In this document: positions 11,719 to 21,800 of the stretch, piece after piece
Numbering within the stretch: the first letter of the stretch is position 1
Layout of the letters: the number at the start of each line of letters is the position of its first letter
Origin: Branchiostoma floridae
Lineage: Eukaryota; Chordata; Leptocardii; Amphioxiformes; Branchiostomatidae
Reading direction: 5' to 3'
Assembly: GCF_000003815.2 (NCBI RefSeq)
Contig: NC_049995.1
Location: forward strand, 1,867,391 to 1,931,390
DNA length: 64,000 nt
The notes under the pieces: generated by a model
Told to the model about the DNA's origin: nothing
Seen by the model: the letters and a program-made list of their open reading frames with translations, nothing else
Databases searched by the model: none
Program-made: the position numbers and the translations under genes

Positions 11719-12269
11719 TGTTACTCAAAAACATAGTTGACATGCAGCAGCGCCTACTCACCTTCGGACGGTCACTTACTCAGTATTTTAAATCAATTTT
11801 GCCCTAGTCTTGTCTCTGTCGGAACTCGAAACAGCATGTGTGTATCATACGCTACATTCTACATGTATATAGTGTTATGTACTAGTATATGATGACCTCA
11901 TGTCAAGTGTGTCAGCTTCGTTCCCTTTTTCTAAATTTCACGAAGATAAAATGCCAATAAATTGCAGCTCCCTTTGTCGTGTTTGAGTTGCAGACTACTT
12001 TCAATCGTTCACATGCATCATTTGTTGATTCGTGGCGGCTACAGACAGTTTAGACAGTTCCACTTTGGTCACGAAAAAAAAAATGTCTCAATAAGAAAGA
12101 TAATTGATATGTACTGTTCTTTGAAAACCCGACACGGATATTTCCTCCCATACGCAGCTTTCTCAGGCTCAAGGTGAACGTTTTGTTACACTTCTTTTAT
12201 GTATTACATTTGTATATGTGCACCTTTAACTGCTCGGAACTGTAAATAACGTAACGGAGGCTGGCTGTC

Positions 12270-12562
12270 AGCACTCAGTTTCAAGTGCGGAATATTTGTC
12301 GTCACTGGTTTTCCTGTGCGGAATATTTGACGTCACTCGTTTTCTAGTGCGGAATATTTGTCGTCACTCGTTTTCTAGTGCGGAATATTTGTCGTCACTC
12401 GTTTTCTAGTGCGGAAGGTAGTCTCAGCACTCGGTTTCTAGTGGTGATCGGGGTTTTTCAGTGCTGAAGTCGTCTCACCACTGGACACCTAGTGCGGACG
12501 TAACGTCGGCACTAGACTTCTAGTGCGGAAGGCCCCTTCCGCACTAGACGTGCACTGAGTGC
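12270..12562. repeat. Right array of short palindromes in element A
   Basis: About eight units. Several are a higher-order tandem repeat built on CGTCACTCGTTTTCTAGTGC followed by GGAATATTTGT. The outer arm is CGTCACT in these copies rather than CAGCACT. Confidence 0.8.
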
Positions 12563-12665
12563 TGAGAGAGGAACCCGTGACTTCGGTAGTTTTGCAATTT
12601 TTTGTTGTTGTTGTCCTTGTTTTACGTCTAATAAGCAAATATACAAAAGTAACGGTCTCCTCTGT

Positions 12666-12895
12666 CAGCACTGGAACACCAGTGCTGAAGTGATCGTCAG
12701 CACTGGAAGTCCAGTGCTGAGCCGGCGTCAGCACTGGAAATCCAGTGCTGAGGCAGTTTCAGCACTCGAAGCCCTCCTGTCAGCACTGGAAACCGAGTGC
12801 TGAGACTACAATCAGCACTGGATTTCCAGTGCTGAGGACATTTCAGCTCTGGAAATCCAGTGCTGACAAATATTCTGGACTGGAAACCGAGTATA
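12666..12895. repeat. Left palindrome array of element B
   Basis: Seven or so units such as CAGCACTGGAAATCCAGTGC and CAGCACTGGAACACCAGTGC occur here, each a stem of 7-9 bp with a 4-base loop. The last units are decayed. Confidence 0.85.
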
Positions 12896-12937
12896 AAATG
12901 TATAAAGTTGGTGAATGGACAACTGTATTATACAATG

Positions 12938-13225
12938 TTTTTTAAATGATGCTTCTTTGCCGCACAAGCAGAATGTGTCGTCCACCTGTAACTACCTATT
13001 CTTTGTAAAAAACAACAACAAACGATCTCTTTACCACATAGATAGACCAACTGTTAGTTGTCTAACTCTGACTACCTATTGTTTTTTAAATGATGCTACT
13101 TTGCCGCACAAGCAGATTGTGTCGTCCACCTGTACCTACCTATTCTTTGTAAAAAAAAAACAAGCGATCTCTTTACCACACAGACCAACTGTTAGTTGTC
13201 TACCTCTGACTAAAAAGACACTACT
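12938..13225. repeat. Tandem duplication of about 150 bp inside element B
   Basis: Two units each contain TTTTTTAAATGATGCT, TTTGCCGCACAAGCAGA, GTGTCGTCCACCTGTA and CCAACTGTTAGTTGTCTA. They differ by a few substitutions and small indels. Confidence 0.8.
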
Positions 13226-14752
13226 TTGCCACAAGTATAGAATATGTGATTTGTTGATTTAAAATTTTCGTATCAATTGACCAAAAGAAAAGAAACTTGA
13301 GTGCCATTAACTGTATACACAATTAACAATATCACAAGTGTCTACTCTCTAGTCTAAAGATAGTAAAAGCTAGTGCCACGCAAGATCTGCTTGGAGATTA
13401 AATAACACGCACAGATACTTAAGTCTAAAGGAAACAAGTGACCGTAGGTAACAAACTCTGTGACGTAATAATGGTTTGTTAATGATGAGGATAAGCAGGT
13501 AAATGCTTCTATATTTGTTTGTATGGTTGGTTTACAGACATAACAATCTGTGTGTATGGTTCAAACATAATCACCGTCCATAACAGTCCCTTTCTGTTCC
13601 TGATCATAACGCCTTTCTTTCGGTGAGCCGGAACGAAACACAAACCTATGTCGTATACAACGCACACGCTCCTCCAAGTCCTACAAATATAAGGTACACA
13701 AATAATTTCCTAAAGTTTGAGTTCCCACCGACAATGGCTTAATTCTGTGTATATGCGAAATATATAATTTCCATTCATGAAAACTACCCTTCAATCCCTG
13801 GTGTAAAATATAATTTCCCTCCAAGATCATACTTCTTCTGTCCCTGCTATTTCCCTCTACTTTCGGTGTTCCGGTCACAAAAGACACGTTCCTACCCGAC
13901 AGATTAAGAGCATGGCCACCCCACCTATATAGTGGTGAATCGCATACAAGACACATCACATCAGCTAATACAAAAAACCTACTTAAAAGCTATGATACCT
14001 ATCACTGCCAAATTTAAAACACAGCTAAGTCAGCGTCTCAATCGAACGACACAAATGAAACAACAACAGTGCCTCACAATGGATACTTGAGACGTACACC
14101 ACGTTAAAAAGTAGGTCAACCACAGCTGTGGAAATAACCCCATATCTGCTTCGAGATAAGTAATTGCCAGACCCCAGCGTCTATAAGCCAGCTGGTCTAC
14201 AATACCAGGGAAATAGGGGTGACATCTCAAATTATTACATCGATAATGAAAATAGCTACCGCGAAAAAAAAGGCTCCCAAAGGTCAAACGCGTTTTAACC
14301 ATAACATGCATATGACTATCAACCGCGCAAAATGTTAACAGTATGCTATGTCAAACTAACCTCAATATTGGAAACGCCCGAACGAGATGGCATATTCCGA
14401 CGAGGACAACATCTGCTTGACGGTATCAAATAACTACAACGCTTAAGGCACAATCATAAGGAAGACCTGAACCACTATACCGGACGGCGTAGGGGTGAAA
14501 ACTGAAATTATTACATCCATAATAAAAACAGCTACGGCGAAAAAAAAAAAGTGCATCATTTCCTAACCGAGTACAGACGACATGCCAATCCACATGCGAT
14601 TGCGGCATACGGAACATAGAGATATAGGTGCGAACAGCCAACGCACAAAGTGATTACAATACTCTGTTACTGGAGGTTACCCTCCAGTGTCACAGAGTAA
14701 TAACTCAGACAGCCGTACGGACGCATGCTACTAGTACACGAATATTACGTTC

Positions 14753-15192
14753 AGCACTGGAACGTTCCAGTGCTTTATAAACGTCAGCACTGGAAGCCCA
14801 GAGCTGAAGTTTTTACAGCACTGGTCTTCCAGTGCTGAAAAGTTCCCGAGCACTGGTAAATCCAGTGCTGAACCCGTTACTTTTGTATATCAGCACTCGG
14901 TTCCAGTGCTGATGGCGGTTTCAGTGCTGAATGACCTCTGCCGCGAGTTCAGTACTGGTACCCGAGTGCTGACGGCAGTTCAGCACTGGAAAACCAGTGC
15001 TCGGAGAAGTTCAGCACTGGAAATCCAGTGCTCGCATTGGGTTCAGCACTGGAGTTCCTGTGCTGAGGGAGCTTCAGCACTCGAACAAGGCCGTTCAGCA
15101 CTGGAAAACCAGTGCTGACGTTTCTTCAGCACTGGAGAACCAGTGCTGAGGCCGATTCGACCCATTGATTCAGCACTGGATCACCAGTGCGG
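14753..15192. repeat. Right palindrome array of element B, with an internal copy of the terminus
   Basis: About twelve CAGCACTGG...CCAGTGCTG units occur with short spacers. In the middle, at about 14871-14890, lies GAACCCGTTACTTTTGTATA, a copy of the element's own right terminus. The right end therefore appears to be duplicated in tandem. Confidence 0.8.
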
Positions 15193-15787
15193 AACCCGTT
15201 ACTTTTGTATACTTGCGTCTAATAATGCGCTAGACTTGATCTCTTGGTGCTGAGTAACACATGGTTCGTATTTACCTTTCCAACACACGTGACAACTTCA
15301 CACAACGTTATAACTTGTCAACACCGTATCATTAGGCCCGATAGGACATGGAATCAGAAATCATGCACTTCTGCATACACTTTGCTCAAATGTGTGAGCA
15401 AAACTAACGAAGAAAATCAGAAATCATGCAGTTGATAACAGATAGAGATCATAACCGTTAGGGAATCTAGACACAAACCTTATCAGTGCAAAGTTCAGTG
15501 CACCGACCTGATCCGACCAACGAGACAAGGAGTTTGCATCTTTGTCGGTTGAGGGGTCGAAGATTACGTGAATAATTGAAATTTTAAAAGAAAGAATGAT
15601 ATTCGTATTTCAAACACACAAAGACACATTTTAAATACATTAAAAAGTTATATGTTATATCTGGAACAAAACCTTTCGAAGAACCACTTTTTAGGAGCCT
15701 TTGGCGATTTTCTTTCCTCCCCGATCCAACATCGCCCCCACTGACCTACTTGGTTCTGTCCTATCTGGAATGCATTGTGGGTAAACT

Positions 15788-15800
15788 TCAAGATGGCGTC
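15788..15800 (+). promoter_or_regulatory. Candidate YY1-type start-site motif and upstream GCATTGTGGG box of IF1
   Basis: The start codon sits in AAGATGGCG, the usual YY1 site at the transcript start of housekeeping genes. About 15 bases upstream, ATGCATTGTGGGT reads on the other strand like the ACCCACAATGCAT core of ZNF143 sites. No TATA box is seen. The assignment is from motif knowledge only. Confidence 0.4.
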
Positions 15801-15848
15801 GCTGGTTCGAGCTGTACGAATTCGTCCTTTCGTCTGTGGACTGCACAG
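15793..15848 (+). CDS. ATP5IF1: ATP5IF1 exon 1 (targeting sequence)
   Basis: 56 nt, ending in phase 2 at CACAG|GTAGCT. It encodes MASLVRAVRIRPFVCGLH plus two bases of the next codon. Confidence 0.9.
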
Positions 15849-18800
15849 GTAGCTGTATTTACCACAAAATCCCGCTTATTCACGGCATTGATCTGCAGGA
15901 GAACCTTAAAAGATTAGAAATGCAGTTGCAAACTGGTATGAAGTAGTTTCTGTAGTGAGGGGTCATGTGGCGTTGCATTGCCACATGCTGTCAAGATTTG
16001 ACCTCGAAAAAAAAAACTACCAACGTGATGACGACATTTAAAGAACTTAGGTGTGTGATGTCACTACAGAAAGTATGTCGTTCCAAGGCTAGAACCAGCC
16101 GTACACTTTTGGGTCAACTTACTAGTACACTGGTGGAGGTGTAACAGGGTGCCCTTGTTAGGCTTGTAACCTCACCTCACCTAGTCCCATCCTCATCAGG
16201 AGGGTAGGGGACCATGGTTGCCTCTAGCACAAGTCTCCTCCATCCATCCTTGTTGTTAACCTTGTACGATATTGTAATTTAGCTGAGTTCCTTGTACTGT
16301 TACGGCCAGTTCACACGAGGAAAATTTCTGGTCGTCCGGCAATGACATACGTCAAAGTTGTCTGTCTTTGACATACAACACGTTTTTTGCTTCGTGTGAA
16401 CAGACCCCACGTCATCGTCAACAGATATTTTGTGGCCTGGTCGTACGTAAACCTCAGGGTGGACGTACAACTGCGTCGCTTCTCAGCACTGGTATCATAT
16501 GTAAATTACTTTGTCCTGCGCTTTTTGAATCCACGTTACTTATTTCGAAATTCTAGAGTTGATTCCATATTACCGAGAGGGTGTTTCTTGCTTTTGATCT
16601 AACATTTTGGAAATCTTTGTAACAATCTAACTCTGATAAGTAACTATTTGGAACTATTTATAACATCTATGTGATGTTCTAAATATTTCTATAGTATTCA
16701 AACATGTTAGAAACATTTTAACATCAAATACATTATTTCTCTTAGTTTCTAAACTGTTCCAACATAGATGCATCATTTGTGATCACATGTTCGGACATGG
16801 AAACAATATGATGAAACTGGGTCAGTGGGCGCCGGGCTGGGAAGAGGGCAATTCACACATCCCTGCCAAGTGCAGGAAATTTTGTCTGTCTGCCATCTTC
16901 TCACAAAAGACTCACCAATGTATACTAAAGAAAATCTTAAAATACAAGAGCCAAACAAAGGACCAAGCTTGGCAGCTTTGTTTATGGGGTCAATAAAAGT
17001 TTTTATGGAGGGAAAAATGACACAAAATGTTGGAAGATGTTGGAACAATAACAAAAACACATAGATGTTTGAAAATTGTTCTAAATAAAGAGATAATTAT
17101 ATCATTACTTTCCCAAATGTTCCCACAAATATAAACAGGTTCAAACACGTTAAACTTTCATTTTGAAATGTTTGAACAATTTTGAACTTTAGTGACTGGA
17201 ATGTTCTTTTACTCAAAATAGTTCAAACTTATCACAAACATTATTTCAAAACCATCTCGGTGACTTGGAATTGACTCTATCAAACATATTTGTCTCCATT
17301 TCCTATCATTATTGCGTTTTGTTTGTTGTTTAAGCTTTGGACCTTGTTTCCTAAGCATGAGGAGGACAAAATAGTGAAGAAACTCGTGGGACTCCTCATC
17401 TCTCACACAGTGCTAAAACATTTTTTACTACAAAATAAACAAAATGCACACATGTCACAAGGTGTGGTGGTCAATGCGTAGTTACCAGTTTTTTTAATAA
17501 CGTCTGGCACAGCGGGAGTCTGTACGTGTGAACAGAAGGCTGACTTTGGCATTTGTCATTGTCGTACAACCAGAAATTTTCCTCGTGTGAACTAGCCCTT
17601 AAAGATATATATATATAATTTTCCGAGGACGTCCTTGCTTTTTCAGCGCGGGAAATAGAATCAATTCTTTCTGACATATTCCTAAAACAAGAGCAGGTCG
17701 CATTCCCAAAATCCCTGTTCTTAATTTGAAGTTCTTTGGTTCGACAGCGTAAAAACTTAAAAAAGCAAACCATCGTAAGTTTCCATGTAAAACCCGGGTG
17801 TTTTTTTACTTTCGGGGACAAGCCTTGGCTGCCTCACCATGATTGGACCGGTCGGCCGTTACAACTTTGTGGTCCTCAGGGTTTAACAAGTTTTCTGAAA
17901 TTGACTTGTCCTATCGGGCAAGTACCTGAAAAATTCACTAGCCCAAACCAACTTTTCACTTGCCCAAAATTTGAATATCATTTTCCTATGTGTTTTAACT
18001 TCCAGCAATAGAATTCTATTATTATTTGTGATTTGGCTGTATTTTTCTGTGTTGACCAATGCTTGATCATTGATGCCATGATTGTGAAAAGTAACAAGTA
18101 GATCAAAATCTCATTCATGGAAAAATCTGACTTGCCCAACCGGGCAAGTGGGGAAGGACATGCACTTGCCCGATCAGCACTTTCACTTGCCCGGGACAAT
18201 AGGGCTAGTGGACTTGTACAACCCTGGGTCCTACCATAGACCGCTTTCTTGTTGCCAGGACATTGTAGACTTTATGGCACCTCCCGCTGACTTCATCAAT
18301 GGCCGCCAGCTATCAATCAAAGTCTCAAATACAGGAGTTGGAGTCTGTGAGTTTCAGACGTGTGCCAGTCGACAGCGAACTTCATGCTGCGCGACTATTA
18401 CATTCCTTGGACTTTTCCAGAGCGGTGCATCTACAAAATATTTAGTATACTGTGTCCAAGTGTGGGAATACCATCTGATAAAGTCGCGTCGACTTGAGTT
18501 AAAATATAATCCCTATTAACATAGGGATATAAGTGCAGCGAAGATACTAGCGCTGGCGTTTCAACTTGGATGGCAAACCAGACAAAAGTTATAAGTACTG
18601 TTGAGCTGAGAAAAGTTTGTTGTTCATGAGTTTTAAGTTGTCTTTGACGGTTTTATCTGATATATTGTTACATCAAACTCCTGAAGAGGAGTTAAGGGAC
18701 TGCTAAAATCATCTTAGATATGGCACTAAAAACTGATAAAATACGCCTTCTAAATAGCCTAAAAATTAAATGCAAGGGGCTCTGCCCCTGCCCCTGGACC

Positions 18801-21800
18801 CCAAGTATCAGATCAGAGTGCATGGCTCAAAGTACCACCTGCATATGCAGGTTAGTGCAGGTAAAATTGGAGCTGTGCAGGTATTTCTATAGTGTCTACC
18901 TGCACCTAACCTGCACTGGTCCATGTACTGGGTTTTATACCTAAATGTCATATGATGTAGGTGTGTCTGGATTGTTACAAGCTGCTTTGAATGTTACCAC
19001 CTAGAAAGTAGAAAAGACAAAATAGCAATGGTTCCTGAGCATTTCTAGTGTGATCCATACTTCCTGAATTCAGAGCGGTGCAGGTAAAATTTTCTGGAGC
19101 AGGTAATTTTCAATATTACCAGCACCAGTGCAGGTATGCAGAAAAAAGTATTTCGATCCCTGAAGTTGAACATATAAAAGTCACTAACATGTATGCAAAT
19201 GTCCGCATATATGCAAATATTGTTTGGATTGTTCCCATGTTAACACAACATAGGAACTGTTACTATTAGCATTGTTGAGTTGGAATTGTCTAACTTCCAT
19301 AGACAATCGAGGCTTATTTTTTTATTCAGGATTATTTTCTTTTACCTTTCCTTGAACGTGGACATCTTTGAGATGCCTTCACGGGTCGCAATGGATCCTT
19401 CTTCTCCACTCAGACTTGTCTTCCATGAGGGAGCGAAGCTCAGCTGTGGAGATGTTGTTGATTTGTGTGTCCCTTTTAAGGTTGTTAATGAGGGTTGTCC
19501 GCATTCTGCCCCTTCTTCTCTTTCCTTCTGTTGGTTCCCAGAGGATAAGCTGGTTAGCGACCAGTTCTTTGTGTCTGACACAATGTCCGGCCAGTGCCAT
19601 CCTCCGTTTCCTGATCTTATGAGAGAGTCTAGGGAGGTCACCGTACAGTGTGGTGTTCCTCACTCGGTCCTCCCAGGAGACATTTAACACTCTTCTAAGC
19701 ATCCTGGTGAACATCCCGTCGAGCGACTTCTCGTCTTGTACCGTCAGAGTCCAAGTCTCCGAGCCGTACAGCAGTACGCACTCAACTGTGGAGACAAAGA
19801 GTCTTCGCTTGAGTTTGTTGTCCATGTTGGACTCCCACACTCTTCTCATGCCATGGAGGGCACTCCAAGCAAGGGCTTTTCTTACCTGGATGTCATGCGC
19901 TGATGCAGCAATCCATCCACCTAGGTATCTGAAGTCCTTGACAACCTCAAGCTGCGTGCCATCAAGAGAAGATACTTTCTCGTCGGACGTGTTGTAAGCC
20001 ATGACTTTGGTCTTTTTGGCGTTCAGCTGTAGACCTATCCTCCTACAGTGTCGCTCCACTTCAGCGAGGAGAATACCTTTCACTCAAGGACAGATAATAG
20101 TCTTGGTGTGTGTAACTCTTTTCTAATGTCTGGAACTGTGGATAAAAGCAACTTGCACTGGTGCAAGTTTGCCTGAGAGTACTTTCACAACACCAACTGT
20201 CTCATCGATATGTTTTTTTTCCAATAGACGTCTATATTATAATTAAGGGTTAATGACCCGCCCCGAGGTGTATATGGTGTCATAACGCCTGGTCCTTTGC
20301 TATAACCACCAAATAAAACCACCGATGTGAGCGAAGCATTAACGTTATTACCATATAGCCTACCCAAACTTGCAAACTCCTGTATGAAGTATAGATCTCT
20401 TGGTATTATACGTGTGAATTCCTTTGTCGAATTTCTGAAAATTCACATTTGTTCTTTCGTACATGCGTATGTAAGGAGATTACACATTGCATTTTGAAAC
20501 CACAAATTTCCACAGAAAATATTCCAAACATTGCAGGCTTTTTAGAACAACAAAACTCATTATCAATGTTAGACTTAGAAGGAGCCATTCCCCCCTTGCA
20601 GTCTGTACTTATTCCCTCTGCTCTGGCATATGTTTCGCTCCTTTTTATTGGCCAGTGCCTGCATATACCTTACTTTCTTGTGTGTATTGCTACTTTTGAT
20701 TGGTCAAAATGAATCGACACCGGTGCCGGTGTCGATTCATTCTGACCAATCAGAGGAGCGATACACACCTGCCTGGCCTGAATCTTTGTGTTACGGCGTC
20801 ATAACCAGCGTGGAATGGGGACTTCTGATTGGTCCGCGGCGCCTGGCTATATGATAATACATGTTTTACATTAGCAGATTCATATTGCTACAATAAGTGT
20901 CAGCATACTATTCATTCAGTGTTGAGCACATTTACCCTAGAACATGGACAAGAATTGCCAATGACAAATAAACATATGTTCTTTGTTTATACCAATTGCA
21001 AACTACAATTTCTTCCGTTACAAACAAACTTTCAGCAATCAAAATTTTGAGATCAGTTTAGCTGGCTAGAAGGGAATTTCTCACTGCTAAAAACGCGTCC
21101 ATGCAGCCGTCGGAACTGTTTTAGGGTACCCACTCAGAGTGTTTGAGCCCTGCATTCCCTACCTAATCATGAGAGTATCTGGGGTATGTCCACGTTCTAG
21201 TAGTATCCATGTATGTTTGCTTCACTTCACTGTTCATTAGGACTTACTTTGTTTCTGTGTTTGTCCAGCCTAGGACCTCGAATGATGAGTGATGGCTTAG
21301 GTGAGCTGGGATCTGGATCAGGCAAGGTGATCGCTATGGCTTACTACAACTATGCCACATTCAGTCTAGATTGCCCCAGTAGAAATCGGATGGTACCCAG
21401 GCTAGATGATGCATCTTATATACAACTTCCAAGGCTATGATTATATGTTGCCAACTAAGTTGTTCCGTGTACATACAGGTTGTACATGTAGTGTTTGTGT
21501 GCATCGTGATATGAAAGATGGGATTAAGTAGTACCCACTATTGTTCATACCAAAGATGTATGTAACATGGTCTTTTCTCTCCCCACAGGGCGGAGGTGCT
21601 GGTGGATCCATCAGGTACAACAAAACACACCCTCAAATCTAGGTTTTACCAACGCTTTTACCAACTTTAGAAAAACTTGCAAAAACCAGGATGGTGCAAA
21701 AATCCAAACTGTTCTATCCATTTAGCCGAACAATCTGACAGCAAACTGTTTGCGTTTTGCATCCCCAATGCAAACATGCACCCATGGGCAAACCATTTCA

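Larger units (their letters stand above)
11191..12595. mobile_element. Palindrome-array element A, 1405 bp, 9-bp TSD (Mutator-like?)
   Basis: The termini are GCAAGTATACCGAAGTCACG on the left and, inverted, GCAAAACTACCGAAGTCACG on the right, followed on both sides by GGTTCC. AATTTTTTG flanks both ends exactly (11182-11190 and 12596-12604), giving a 9-bp target duplication. Inside each end is an array of short palindromes with arms GCACT...AGTGC; the first (11213-11238) is a perfect 26-bp palindrome. The centre (about 11720-12240) is unique DNA without a convincing ORF. A 9-bp duplication is typical of Mutator-like elements (Merlin elements give 8-9). No transposase is present, so the superfamily is inferred. 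Confidence 0.85.
12635..15216. mobile_element. Palindrome-array element B, 2582 bp, 9-bp TSD (Mutator-like?)
   Basis: The left end GCAAATATACAAAAGTAACG and the inverted right end GCAAGTATACAAAAGTAACG differ at one of 20 positions. GTCTAATAA flanks both ends (12626-12634 and 15217-15225), an exact 9-bp duplication. Palindrome arrays lie at 12666-12895 and 14753-15192 with the same GCACTGG/CCAGTGC arms as element A, so the two are relatives inserted 30 bp apart. The interior holds a 150-bp tandem duplication (12938-13225) and a second diverged duplication near 14190-14290 and 14455-14555. No transposase was recognised. Confidence 0.88.

Noticed and set aside
11200-15200. CRISPR array, because of regularly spaced palindromic repeats
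   Set aside because: The repeats are imperfect and variable, spacers differ in length, no cas genes exist and the context is an animal genome. Transposon ends with target duplications explain them.
19280-19997. Plus-strand open frames opposite the LINE fragment
   Set aside because: They are antisense shadows of the clearly recognisable reverse transcriptase on the minus strand.
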